From positions 124,001-188,000 of the forward strand of contig NZ_JADWPD010000019.1 in assembly GCF_017308975.1 (NCBI RefSeq): 64,000 nucleotides of DNA. Direction: 5' to 3'. Source of the stretch: Amycolatopsis sp. MtRt-6. Its GTDB lineage: Bacteria; Actinomycetota; Actinomycetes; Mycobacteriales; Pseudonocardiaceae. This document shows positions 10,071 to 19,038 of the stretch, piece after piece. Each line of letters begins with the position of its first letter. The first letter of the stretch is position 1. The notes below the pieces were generated by a model. That model did not search any database. It worked only from the letters and a program-made list of their open reading frames with translations, and was not told where the DNA came from. Position numbers and translations under genes: made by a program.

Positions 10071-11297
10071 TCAGCCGAGGCAGGCGCGGACGGCCGTGGC
10101 GAGGTTCGTCGCGCGCGGGTCGTCGGGGCAGTAGTTCCAGAGGTTGGTGACGTAGCCGAAGCCGGCTTCGGCGTCGGGGTCGGCGAAGGCGATCGAGCCG
10201 CCGGAGCCGGGGTGGCCGAAGGAGCCCGGGCCGAGCATCGGCAGCGGCGGGCAGGCGCGCCAGAAGCCGAGGGACATGTTGAAGGAGCGGTTGGCCGGGA
10301 TGTCGAGGCCGGCCGGGATTCCGTACATGGTGGTCTTGTCGGTCTGGATGGCCGTCATCGTTTCGACGGTCGACGGGGTGAGCAGCCGGAGGCCGTCGAC
10401 GTCGCTGACGGTGGCGGCGTACATCCGGGCCAGCGAGTGGGCGTCGGCGACCATGTTGGCGGCGGGGAACTCGGCCGCGCGCCAGGCCCGCGTGCGGAAG
10501 TAGCCGGTGGCAGGGTCCATGGCCCCGCCCAGGACGCCCGCCTTCATCTGGATCGCGTCGGGAGTCCACATGGATTCGACCCACTTGGTGACCGTGTCGG
10601 CGTCCAGTCCGGTCGTCGCGATCATCCCGGCGAGCAGCTCCTCCACGGTGAACGGGGCGGCGTCTTCGAACCGCGCCACGCGGGGCTCGTCTTCCGCCGG
10701 CAGCCCGATCCAGGCACTCAGCCCCAGCGGCCCGGCCACCTCCTCGGCGAAGAACGTCCCGAGGGACTTGCCGGTGATCCGGCGCACGACCTCGCCGACC
10801 AGGAACCCGTAGGTGACGGCGTGGTAGACGTGCTGGGTGCCGGGCTGCCACAACGGCTTCTGCGCTTCGAGGGCGCGGATGACCGGGTGCCAGGCGCAGG
10901 CCTGCTCGAAGGTCAGCGGGCCGTCGACGACGGGCAGGCCGGCCTGGTGCGACAGCAGCCAGCGCACCAGGATGCCTTCCTTGCCTGCGGCGCCGAACTC
11001 CGGCCAGTACCGGACCACCGGGGCGTCGAGGTCCAGCTGGCCGCGCTGGACCAGCAGGTGGGCGCAGATCGCCGCGGCGCCCTTCGTCGTGGAGGCGACC
11101 TGGGCGATGGTGTCTTCCCGCCACGGCCGGTCCGCCTCGCGGTCGGCGAGGCCGCCCCAGAGGTTGACGACGGGACGGCTGCCGACGTAGACGCTGCAGG
11201 CCGCGCCGATCTCGCCAGGGGTGTCGAAGTTCGCGCGGAACGCGTCGGCGACCTTCCCGAAGCCATGCTCGACGTGGCCGCCCTGTTCGATGGTCAT
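10071..11297 (-). CDS. Serine beta-lactamase-fold hydrolase (class C / EstB-like esterase family)
   Basis: The 408-aa protein starts at ATG 11297 behind GGAAAGGA. It has the SxxK motif S69-T-T-K72, a tyrosine motif YHAVTYG and a late glycine-rich segment GHPGSGGSIAF in place of KTG. No signal peptide is visible, so it is probably cytoplasmic. Family members act as esterases, peptidases or transesterases in secondary metabolism rather than as true beta-lactamases. It is monocistronic with a good terminator and is flanked on both sides by gene fragments, yet looks fully intact itself. Confidence 0.88.
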   Translation of the reverse strand: MTIEQGGHVEHGFGKVADAFRANFDTPGEIGAACSVYVGSRPVVNLWGGLADREADRPWREDTIAQVASTTKGAAAICAHLLVQRGQLDLDAPVVRYWPEFGAAGKEGILVRWLLSHQAGLPVVDGPLTFEQACAWHPVIRALEAQKPLWQPGTQHVYHAVTYGFLVGEVVRRITGKSLGTFFAEEVAGPLGLSAWIGLPAEDEPRVARFEDAAPFTVEELLAGMIATTGLDADTVTKWVESMWTPDAIQMKAGVLGGAMDPATGYFRTRAWRAAEFPAANMVADAHSLARMYAATVSDVDGLRLLTPSTVETMTAIQTDKTTMYGIPAGLDIPANRSFNMSLGFWRACPPLPMLGPGSFGHPGSGGSIAFADPDAEAGFGYVTNLWNYCPDDPRATNLATAVRACLG

Positions 11298-11573
11298 GCT
11301 GTGGTCCTTTCCGGGATGCGAAGCTGCGATGACGATCTCCGGCCGCCCTGACACGGGGCAGCCACCGCGCTGACACGGCTCAGGAGAGTTGCGGCGGTAG
11401 GCCGCGTAGGCGACGACGAAGATCCCCGCGCACCGGCGAACCAGCGCAACGCCGACGACGATCACGAGCGAGATCAGGTTCGCGACCAGCGAGGTCAGCA
11501 CATGCGCCCACAGCACGGCCGAGGTCGGTGAACAGCCGCAACGCGGTGTAGGCCATGCCGGGGGCGATCGTGA

Positions 11574-11800
11574 TCAGCCGGTCAGGATGATCACCGGCAG
11601 GTGCCGGCCGGCGCGGACCCCGCGCAGCAGGTCCAGCCCGTTGCCGTCGGGCAGTCCGAGATCGAGCACCATCAGGTCGGCGTCGTGCTCGCGCAGCGCC
11701 GCGGCGGTCGACCGCGTGTCGCTCGCCGTCACGACCTAGAAGCCGTCACGACCTGGAAGCCGTCGCGGCGCAGGTGGGCCCCGGCCATGGCGACGGACGG
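11574..11800 (-). pseudogene. Receiver-domain remnant of a response regulator, frameshifted by a 17-bp tandem duplication
   Basis: On the minus strand the sequence gives AHLRRDGFQVVTA, then in another frame TAAALREHDADLMVLDLGLP, DGNGLDLLRGVRA and LPVIILTG. This is a receiver domain with the phosphoacceptor in MVLDLGLP. The two parts are out of frame because a 17-bp unit is repeated at 11726-11759. The sequence stops right after LTG, before the lysine and the DNA-binding domain. The preceding stretch 11298-11573 contains a possible membrane-helix scrap (LISLVIVVGVALV) but no gene I can name. Confidence 0.65.
11726..11759. repeat. 17-bp tandem duplication inside the receiver remnant
   Basis: CCGTCACGACCTAGAAG (11726-11742) is followed directly by CCGTCACGACCTGGAAG (11743-11759), differing at one base. 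Its length is not a multiple of three, so it breaks the receiver reading frame, which is otherwise recognisable on both sides. Confidence 0.85.
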
Positions 11801-11901
11801 GGCCGACCGGCGCATCGGCCGGTCCGAAGAACTGCTTTCCCGGTCGGCACGCCGCCTCCAGCTCTCGGAGCCGCGGCTGTCGCCCGAGTAGTGGACCTCG
11901 A

Positions 11902-12020
11902 TCAGCTCCTCGTGTTCTGCTCCGGCGCGGGCCGGCGGAGGTCGACGCGGACCTCGGGGCAGGAGCGGGTGTGCTGCAGGGTGTTCTCCACCAGTTCGGT
12001 GACGAGCTCGCTGCGGCCGG
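11902..12020 (-). pseudogene. HATPase-type ATP-binding fragment
   Basis: The frame reads SELVTELVENTLQHTRSCPE followed by VRVDLRRPAPEQ and a stop. The LVTELVxNTLxHT pattern is the N-box of the anti-sigma/serine-kinase-like HATPase proteins common in actinomycetes. Only about 35 codons remain; the G-boxes are missing. It lies in the same decayed stretch as the receiver remnant. Confidence 0.5.
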
Positions 12021-12099
12021 TTTCAGGTGGGGCGGCGGATGGCTTCTACGGCCGTGTCGTAGAGGTCGAGCATGTCGGCCTGTCCGAGCAGGCGTGACC

Positions 12100-12355
12100 A
12101 TGCAGCCGGGTGATCTGGCCGGCTGGGCCTCGGCCGGCGTCGCTGCCATCGCTGCCGTGGTGGCCATCGTCGCGGCGGTGGCGGCGGTCCGGCAGGCCGG
12201 TGAATCCCAAAAGTCTCGGCGTGCGGCCGGGAAGCGAGCCCAGATCGGTGACCCTCCGGGCGGCGTACCAGGCGGCGCTGAAGGCGTTCGGAGCCGCAGA
12301 CCCGCCGACGGAGGAAGTGGCGCACAACCTGGAGATCGTGCTGCGCAACCGGTGA
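12100..12355 (+). pseudogene. Small membrane protein gene, apparently frameshifted
   Basis: An ATG at 12100 opens MQPGDLAGWASAGVAAIAAV followed by VAIVAAVAAVRQAGESQKSR, one membrane helix. From about 12240 a different frame becomes protein-like (LRAAYQAALKAFGAADPPTE then EVAHNLEIVLRNR and a stop at 12355), suggesting one gene with an indel between. I do not recognise the family. The 295 bp from 12356 to 12650 contain nothing I can support. Confidence 0.35.
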
Positions 12356-12650
12356 CCGCCCCTCTTCGAGCCGATTCGACGGCCTGCTCGGTTGCGGCGT
12401 AAATTTCACGTCCCGCGCGGTCTCGCCGTCGGGGAGTGGCTGCCGGATCGGCTCGGTCACGCTCGCCGATATCGAGACGGCACAAGGGATCCATGGCGAT
12501 CCCGGGCTGCGGCGACGTCCGGGGGATGATCACCTGTCGCCGTCGGGCGCAAGACGTCGTTGACCTGCCGCCGACCGGGTTCGTACCATCCCTGGCGACC
12601 CCATCGAGCGAACCGGTTCGACGCCGACTGCTCCCGTGGAGAGGGCACCG

Positions 12651-12960
12651 ATGTCCAGCTCACCGCACGAGGTTCCGAGGTGCCAGGCGAACCGGCCGCT
12701 CGCCCTGCTCGTCGTCCTGGCCGGGGTGCTGATGCCGGCGGCGCGGCGGCGAGCACCTTCACCCTCGGAGCCCGCCGTACGGACACCGCCGGTCGCGCGC
12801 GGCAGGGGCTGGCGAACCAGGCCGGTGGCGACCTCGGGCCGAACCCGCATCGTCGAACGGCCCAAGGTCATCTACAACGCCACCACCCGGACGTAGTGAT
12901 GTACCTGCACATCGACAACACGAGCTACTCCGATCAGCGGGTCGGGGTGCCCGACCGTTG
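12651..12960 (+). pseudogene. Remnant of a secreted GH43-type glycosidase
   Basis: An ATG at 12651 precedes a signal-like stretch (RPLALLVVLAGVLMPA). After scrambled sequence the frame reads RIVERPKVIYNATTRT, and one frame over VMYLHIDNTSYSDQRVGV. This resembles the conserved stretch of galactan 1,3-beta-galactosidase-like GH43 enzymes. The break at 12892-12897 fits loss of a single base, which creates tag-tga stops. The rest of the propeller is missing. It sits just upstream of an intact GH2 gene, so the two may once have formed a galactan-degrading pair. Confidence 0.5.
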
Positions 12961-13139
12961 ACGAGCCCGCGCCCCAGCCGGATGTCGCGCGGTCGGCGAC
13001 CTCGAACCCACCCCCGCCGATCCCGGTGCCGCTGGTGGTGCCCGCGTTGGGCGATGTCGAAGCACGGCCCGGACCGAACCGGCAGCGGAAGCTGCGGACC
13101 TGACGCCGCCATCACAGTTCCACGCACTCACGGGAGACG

Positions 13140-16100
13140 ATGATGATCGACCCGCAGGACCAAGGACGATCCGTCCGCCGGCGCACGGTTCTCGGCGGGG
13201 GGCTCGCCGCTCTGGGGGCCGTGGCCCTGCCGGGCGGGATCGCGTCGGGCACGCCCGGCGCGGCACGCGAAGCCGCTGCGGCGTGGGTGGATCCGCCCAA
13301 CGGCTACCCCGAGTGGAACAACAACATCGGAATCTTCGAGGTCAACTCGGAACCGCCGCACGCGACCTCCATGCCGTACGTCGACCTCCAGCAGGCGCTG
13401 GACGCCGACCGCACCACGTCGCCGTACCGGCTCGACCTCACCGGGACGTGGCGGTTCAAGCACGTCGCCAAGCCCGCCGACCGTGACCTGAACTTCCACC
13501 GCGCCGACGTCGACGACACCGCCTGGCCGACCATCCCGGTGCCCGCCAACTGGCAGCAGCACGGCTACGACTTCCCGATCTACACCAACTTCACCTACCC
13601 CTGGTGGGGCGCGAACGGGCAGAACGAGAACGCCCAGCCGCCGTTCTCGCCGACGCGGTTCAACCCGGTCGGCCAGTACCGCCGGCGGTTCGACCTCCCG
13701 GCCGCCTGGCAGGGGCGGCGGGTCCACCTGCACTTCGAGGGCGTCAAGTCCGGGTTCTACCTGTGGGTCAACGGAACGAAGGTCGGGTACCGCGAGGGCT
13801 CGTACACGCCGGCCGAGTTCGACGTCACCGACTACGTCCGGGCCGGCTCCAACCTGGTCGCGGTCGAGGTCTACCGGTTCCCGGACGGGGACTGGATGGA
13901 GGACCAGGACATGATCCGGCTGTCCGGGATCTTCCGGCCGGTTTTCCTGTACTCGGTGCCCGCGGTGCACCTGCGCGACTTCACGCTCACCACCCCGTTG
14001 CGGGACAACTACACCAACGCCGACCTGGCGGTGAAGGTCGCGGTGCGCAACCGCGGCGCGCAGCAGCCGGGGACGTACTCGGTGGAGGTCCGGCTCTACG
14101 ACGCCAACCGGCAGGCCGTCTGGCCGTCGCCCCTGCGGGTACCGGTGAACGTGGGCGCGGTGCCGGTCGGGCAGGACGCGACGGCGCAGGGTTCCCAGGC
14201 CGTCCAGGGCCCGAAGCTCTGGTCGGCCGAGCACCCGAACCTCTACACCGCCGTGCTGCAACTGCTCGACCCGTCCGGCGCGGTCACCCAGACCGCGTCG
14301 GCACGGGTCGGCTTCCGCGAGTTCACGCTCTCGGGCGGCCTGATGCGGATCAACGGTCAGCCCGTCTCGTTGCGCGGCACCAACCGGCACGAGACGAACC
14401 CCGACCGTGGGCAGGCGTTGACCCGCGAGGACATGGTCACCGACATCAAGCTGATGAAGCGGCTCAACATCAACGCCGTCCGGACCGCGCACTACCCCAA
14501 CAACGCGGTGTGGTACGACCTCGCCGACGAGTACGGCATCTACGTCATGGACGAGGCCAACCTGGAGACCCACGGCGTGCGGGACAACTACCCCGGCTCC
14601 AACTCCGCCTGGACCGCGGCCGTCGTGGACCGGGCCGTCCAGATGGTGCACCGCGACAAGAACCACCCGTCGGTCGTCATCTGGTCGCTCGGCAACGAGG
14701 CGGGCGGCGGCAGCAACTTCGTGACGATGCGCAACGCGATCCGCTCGGCCGACCCGACCCGGATCGTCCACTACGAGGGTGACAACCGGCGCGAAGTCAG
14801 TGACATCCGGTCCCGGATGTACGAGAGCCCGTCGACGGTCGAGGGCCGCGCCAGGGACACCTCCGACACCCGCCCGTACGTGATGATCGAGTACTCGCAC
14901 TCGATGGGCAACTCCACCGGCAACTTCAAGGAGTACTGGGACATCATCCGGCGCTATCCGGTCCTGCAAGGCGGGTACATCTGGGACTTCGTCGACCAGG
15001 GCCTGCGCCGGCCGATCCCTTCGGGCGGCAGCGGGACCTACCTCGCGTACGGCGGCGACTGGGGAGACAACCCCAACGACGGCAACTTCTGTGCCAACGG
15101 CATCGTCACCGCGGACCGGCGGCCGGCCGGCAAGGCGGCCGAGGTCAAGCGGGTCTACCAGGCGATCACCGTCTCGGCGGGCGCGGACGTCACCAGCGGG
15201 GTCGTCAAGATCACCAATGAGAACCTGTTCACCAACGTCAACGAGTTCACCGGCCGGTGGGCGCTGGTCGCCGACGGCACAGCCGTCCAAAGTGGAGCGC
15301 TCACCGCCGCGCAGCTCGACATCGCGCCGTTGACGAGCAAGACCGTGCAGCTGCCCCTGCAGCGGCCGACCGCCCTGGCGCCGGGGGAGGAGCACTTCCT
15401 CGAACTGTCGTTCACCCTTACGACCGCCACGGCCTGGGCCGAGGCGGGGTACGAGGTGGCTCGGCAACAGCTCCCGGTGAACTTCTCCAGCCCGCCCGTC
15501 GTGCCGACGCCGGTGGCGGACGTGCCGGCGTTGACGGTCACCGAGGCCGGCGACCGCGTCACCGTCGCGGGCACGGACTTCACCGTCGTCTTCGCCAAGG
15601 CGACCGGCACGATCAGCTCGTTCGACGCGATGGGCATGCGGCTGGTCAACTCCGGCCCGGTGCCGAACTTCTGGCGCGCACCCACGGACAACGACCGGGG
15701 CAACGGCCAGCCCAGCCGCAACGGCACCTGGCGGCGTGCCGGCCTGGACCGGACCGTGACCGGGTTCTCCGTCAGCAAGCCGTCGGACCGCGCCGTCCGG
15801 ATCGCGGTTACCGGCACCCTGCCGACCAGCACCACGTCGACGTACACCACGACGTACACGGTGTACGGCAACGGGGAGATCAAGGTGGACAACACCCTGC
15901 ACCCCGGGGCGACCAGCCTGCCGTACATCCCGGAGGTGGGCACGATCCTGTTCCTGCCCGCGGCCCTGGAGCAGGTGCGCTACTACGGCCGTGGGCCGGA
16001 GGAGAACCACTGGGACCGCAACAGCGGGTCCGACGTCGGTGTGTATTCCTCGACCGTCTCGGGTCAGTGGACCGGTTACATCCGGCCGCAGGAGAACGGC

Positions 16101-16880
16101 AACAAGACCGACGTGCGGTGGGTGGCGTTGGTCAACGGCAGCGGCCGTGGCCTGCTCGCGTTCGGCGAACCGCTGCTGGAGGTGAACGCGTCGCACTTCA
16201 CCCCGGAGGACCTGTCGACCGGCACCCGGCACGACTACCAGTTGACGCGGCGGTCGGAGGTCGTGCTGCGGCTCAACCACCGCCAGATGGGTGTCGGCGG
16301 CAACGACAGCTGGGGCGCGCAGCCTCTGGACCAGTACAAGCTGTTCGCCAACCGGGACTACTCCTACACCTACCGGCTGCGGCCCCTGCCGGAAGTCGGC
16401 CAGGCCCTGGCGCTGTCCCGGCGACCGGTGGAGACGGCGGGCGGCGGCAGCGGTCCGCAGACCGGCGTGTACTACCGGCTGGTGGCCCAGCACAGCGGCA
16501 AGGCCGCGGACATCAACGGCGCGTCCACCGCGGCCGGCGCGCTGCTGATCCAGTGGCCGGTGTCCAGCGGCCTCAACCAGCAGTTCGACTTCGTCGACTC
16601 GGGTGGCGGCTACTACCGGATTCGGGCGCGGCACAGCGGCCTGGTGTTGCAGGTCGCGAGTTCGAGCACCGGCGCCGACATCAGCCAGCAACCCGATTCC
16701 AACGCCGCGAGCCAGCAGTGGCGCGTGGTGGACCAGGGCGGCGGCACGGTGAGCTTGGTCAACCGCCAGAGCGGCCTGGCGATGGACGTGTTCACCGCGT
16801 CGACCGCCGACGGCGCCCGCATCTCGCAGTGGACCCCGGGTGGCGGTGCCAACCAGCGCTTCGCCCTCCAGCGCGTGTGA
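13140..16880 (+). CDS. Secreted GH2 beta-galactosidase with C-terminal ricin-type lectin domain
   Basis: The 1246-aa protein begins with a twin-arginine signal (SVRRRTVLGGGLAALGAVAL). LacZ-like domains follow in order: sugar-binding jelly roll (about 85-270), immunoglobulin-like domain, TIM barrel (about 390-690), second Ig-like domain, and beta-galactosidase small chain (about 800-1090). The acid/base glutamate is E520 in SLGNEAGGG and the nucleophile is E584 in YVMIEYSHSMGN. After a GGGSG linker, residues 1110-1246 form a ricin-B-type trefoil with repeated QQF/QQW motifs, likely binding plant or microbial polysaccharide. LacZ is about 1020 aa, so the extra length is the lectin module. It probably removes galactose from extracellular polymers. 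GGGAGA precedes the double ATG. Confidence 0.95.
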   Translation: MMIDPQDQGRSVRRRTVLGGGLAALGAVALPGGIASGTPGAAREAAAAWVDPPNGYPEWNNNIGIFEVNSEPPHATSMPYVDLQQALDADRTTSPYRLDLTGTWRFKHVAKPADRDLNFHRADVDDTAWPTIPVPANWQQHGYDFPIYTNFTYPWWGANGQNENAQPPFSPTRFNPVGQYRRRFDLPAAWQGRRVHLHFEGVKSGFYLWVNGTKVGYREGSYTPAEFDVTDYVRAGSNLVAVEVYRFPDGDWMEDQDMIRLSGIFRPVFLYSVPAVHLRDFTLTTPLRDNYTNADLAVKVAVRNRGAQQPGTYSVEVRLYDANRQAVWPSPLRVPVNVGAVPVGQDATAQGSQAVQGPKLWSAEHPNLYTAVLQLLDPSGAVTQTASARVGFREFTLSGGLMRINGQPVSLRGTNRHETNPDRGQALTREDMVTDIKLMKRLNINAVRTAHYPNNAVWYDLADEYGIYVMDEANLETHGVRDNYPGSNSAWTAAVVDRAVQMVHRDKNHPSVVIWSLGNEAGGGSNFVTMRNAIRSADPTRIVHYEGDNRREVSDIRSRMYESPSTVEGRARDTSDTRPYVMIEYSHSMGNSTGNFKEYWDIIRRYPVLQGGYIWDFVDQGLRRPIPSGGSGTYLAYGGDWGDNPNDGNFCANGIVTADRRPAGKAAEVKRVYQAITVSAGADVTSGVVKITNENLFTNVNEFTGRWALVADGTAVQSGALTAAQLDIAPLTSKTVQLPLQRPTALAPGEEHFLELSFTLTTATAWAEAGYEVARQQLPVNFSSPPVVPTPVADVPALTVTEAGDRVTVAGTDFTVVFAKATGTISSFDAMGMRLVNSGPVPNFWRAPTDNDRGNGQPSRNGTWRRAGLDRTVTGFSVSKPSDRAVRIAVTGTLPTSTTSTYTTTYTVYGNGEIKVDNTLHPGATSLPYIPEVGTILFLPAALEQVRYYGRGPEENHWDRNSGSDVGVYSSTVSGQWTGYIRPQENGNKTDVRWVALVNGSGRGLLAFGEPLLEVNASHFTPEDLSTGTRHDYQLTRRSEVVLRLNHRQMGVGGNDSWGAQPLDQYKLFANRDYSYTYRLRPLPEVGQALALSRRPVETAGGGSGPQTGVYYRLVAQHSGKAADINGASTAAGALLIQWPVSSGLNQQFDFVDSGGGYYRIRARHSGLVLQVASSSTGADISQQPDSNAASQQWRVVDQGGGTVSLVNRQSGLAMDVFTASTADGARISQWTPGGGANQRFALQRV

Positions 16881-16949
16881 GCCGGTAGTCCGGGTGCGGA
16901 CCGACCACCCCGTTCCGAACCATCGCTCGACCCGCGTCGTCAGGTGAGG

Positions 16950-17049
16950 GCTTGAAGCCCTCGGCGATCAGCCACACGCCCAGTGAGAGCTCCCACAGTG
17001 CGATCGGAAGTGCCGCGAGCCTGTGGGTCGGATCAGCCTCCCGACACAT
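16950..17049 (-). pseudogene. C-terminal scrap of a DUF4386-type membrane protein
   Basis: The minus strand gives RLAALPIALWELSLGVWLIA followed by EGFKPSP. This matches the last membrane helix and the characteristic GFKPSP ending of DUF4386 proteins. No upstream part of the gene exists. The rest of 16881-17459 holds no gene I can support. Confidence 0.5.
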
Positions 17050-17459
17050 CGAATCCGTGTCGTCGTGTGGAGGGGGTCATACCGCGATGCGTGAACTGAT
17101 GGACAGCCACCGGGTGCCCTTTGTGCTCTGCGCGCCGGAAGGGCATCCGTGGCGGCCGGTCGAATTTCCGGATCCGGTTCTGGCGGCCGGCGTGGGACGG
17201 CAACGAACTCGACGCCGCTGGGGCGGGAGGGCGGCGCCCGCCGATCCTGCCGACGCTGACCTTTCACGAAGCAGAAGATGAAGGGCATCGCCCGGGTCTA
17301 CGACCACGTGACCACGGCGATGGTCGATCAGGTCCCGGAATCCCTGGAGGAGGGCTGGTCGCGCGGTGGCGAGCGCGGTACGGGAGGTGACCGGACGCGG
17401 GGTCCGGGGGCGTGCCCCGGCGGGGGTGTGGGGGCTCGGCCCCCACAGGGCACGACGAA

Positions 17460-17496
17460 GAGAGCCCTGCTCGCGTGTTCCGCAAGCAGGGCTCTC
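17460..17496 (-). terminator. Strong hairpin just 3' of the tRNA-Val remnant
   Basis: An 11-bp perfect stem (arms 17460-17470 and 17486-17496, sequence GAGAGCCCTGC and complement) encloses a 15-nt loop that can itself pair GCG with CGC. It lies 11 bp beyond the tRNA 3' end, where a tRNA transcription terminator would sit. This suggests the left flank is the original chromosomal DNA downstream of the tRNA. Confidence 0.75.
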
Positions 17497-17507
17497 CTGC
17501 GATCGAG

Positions 17508-17554
17508 TGCGCGATACTGGGATTGAACCAGTGACCTCTTCCGTGTCAGGGAAG
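17508..17554 (-). other. 3' remnant of tRNA-Val(GAC): putative attachment-site scar at island boundary
   Basis: Reading the minus strand, 47 nt reproduce a tRNA-Val from the anticodon stem to the discriminator base. Stem CTTCC, loop with anticodon GAC (17545-17547) and stem GGAAG come first. T-arm ACTGG/CCAGT with loop TTCAATC and the acceptor strand ATCGCGC-A follow. The D-arm and 5' acceptor strand are absent; homology ends at 17554. Integrases that target tRNA genes leave exactly such a 3' copy at the distal end of the element. The element should then lie on the 5' side of the remnant, at higher coordinates. No integrase gene and no second copy of the core were found in the window. Confidence 0.75.
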
Positions 17555-17793
17555 TGCAATATCTGGCTTGACCATGCGAACTGCGCACTGCCGCAGGTAT
17601 GGGGCTTGGATCGCTTTCCGGAGGGGCGGGCTCAACGTCGTTGCTTCAGGTTGCCGTCGCCGGGCGATCGCCAGGCAATCCAGCGATACCTGGATAACAA
17701 TGCCCGCGCCGGTGACCAACGCCTCGAGTTGGGCACCTCAACGCCGGGCCACACCTCATGCCGATTTCGACGCCCGTAGCCTCACCAGACCGT

Positions 17794-19038
17794 TCACCCG
17801 ATGAGCCTAGCGAGCGCTTGTAGGAAGGCTCCCTCCGAGACGACCGGAACTCCGCATTCGCGGGCTCGTTTGGCCTTGCCCGACATCGAGTCCGGATCAG
17901 CGGCGGCGAGAACCCGCGTCTGCTTGCTGACCGATCCAGTGACGCGGACGCCCGCCGCGGCGGCCTCGGCCGCGATGTCGGCGCGGTCGCGCTTCATGTT
18001 CCCCGTGAGGACCACCTTGTCGCCCGGCCGCAGGACGAGTCCGCCCACCTTCCGTTCCTGCCCCGGTGCCGCTCCAGTCACCGCGTCGCGTTCGTCGTCG
18101 AGGATGGTTTCGACGACCGCCGGATCGAGTGCCAGCAGGATGGCAACCGTGAGGAGGTCGTTCCGCTCTTCATCGGTAACGATCTGATCGGCCCAGGCTT
18201 CGCGGGCCAGGTCGCGAAGGTAGCTCAGGTGCAGGGCCATGACTTCGTTTTTGTGCAGGCCGAGGTCGTGCGCGATCTGGACGAGCGCGTCGCCTTCGGT
18301 GGCCGAGATTTGGCGGTCGAGCAGGGCGTCGTCGAGCATTGCGTAGTAGGCGTCGACCGCTGGTTCGCCGTCCCGGGGCATCCGCTCGACGAGCCGGGCC
18401 AGGAAGTGCGGTTCGACGTGCCCGATCGCCGTGCGGTGCACCACCGGGGTGCGACGCCGGTCGAGGTGTGGCCAGGGCCACCTCGTGGCGTGCAGCTGGG
18501 CGTCGGTGACGCGCACAGCTTCCGGAGCGTGCCGCAAGAGGAATCGGAGCAGATCACCGGCTCCTCGCGCGTCGTCGAGGGCGGTGTGCCAGGAGCGGTC
18601 GGCCAGTCCCGCGGCCGCACAGCAGTCGATCAAGGACCGTCCGGAACTCAGCCGTGCCCGGCCGGCGGCTCCCATGGTGCACAGTCCCGCGTCGGGTTCG
18701 AACGGCGTGTCGATGCCCAGCCGGCCGAACTCGGCGCGTAGGTGCATCGCGTCGAACGTCCAGTTGTGTGCCACCACCACGCGACCGCTCAGGCGCTCCA
18801 CGAGGTCGCCGACAATGTGCTCGAAGCGAGGTGCTTGCCGCGCGTCGGCCGCCCGGATGCCGTGGATGGCTTGCGGGCCCAGATCCCGGTCGGGATTGAC
18901 GAGCGTCACCCACTCGTCGGTGATGGTCCCGCGCGGATCGACGTGGACGACCGCGATCTCGGCGATGCGGTGGTGCCAGCCGGTCAGGATCCCGGTGGTT
19001 TCGGTGTCGATGACGGCGTAGCCGTGCGCGGTGTTCAC
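17794..19038 (-). CDS. DEDDh exonuclease - TerB-like - BRCT fusion protein
   Basis: The 414-aa protein begins with a DnaQ-like 3'-5' exonuclease domain (residues 5-170): motif I AVIDTETTG (D11, E13), motif II HNWTFDAMH, motif III HTALDDARGAGDLL. A helical middle part (about 230-320; MLDDALLDRQISATEGDALV) resembles a TerB/tellurite-resistance fold. Residues 335-414 form a BRCT domain as found in NAD-dependent ligases (LVLTGNMKRDRADIAAEA, SVSKQTRVLAAADPDSMSGK). Actinobacteria carry related exonuclease-BRCT proteins of unclear role in DNA repair or defence. The ATG overlaps the upstream gene by 4 bp, so the two products probably act together. Confidence 0.85.
   Translation of the reverse strand: MNTAHGYAVIDTETTGILTGWHHRIAEIAVVHVDPRGTITDEWVTLVNPDRDLGPQAIHGIRAADARQAPRFEHIVGDLVERLSGRVVVAHNWTFDAMHLRAEFGRLGIDTPFEPDAGLCTMGAAGRARLSSGRSLIDCCAAAGLADRSWHTALDDARGAGDLLRFLLRHAPEAVRVTDAQLHATRWPWPHLDRRRTPVVHRTAIGHVEPHFLARLVERMPRDGEPAVDAYYAMLDDALLDRQISATEGDALVQIAHDLGLHKNEVMALHLSYLRDLAREAWADQIVTDEERNDLLTVAILLALDPAVVETILDDERDAVTGAAPGQERKVGGLVLRPGDKVVLTGNMKRDRADIAAEAAAAGVRVTGSVSKQTRVLAAADPDSMSGKAKRARECGVPVVSEGAFLQALARLIG

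Noticed and set aside
9327..11351. Open plus-strand frame of 674 codons
   Set aside because: It runs antisense through the permease fragment and the beta-lactamase-fold gene, has no ribosome binding site and no protein-like motifs.
13128..16691. Open frame of 1187 codons on the minus strand opposite the GH2 gene
   Set aside because: It is the antisense of a well-conserved beta-galactosidase, with Arg/Val/Asp-rich composition and no domain. Such open antisense frames are normal in high-GC coding DNA.
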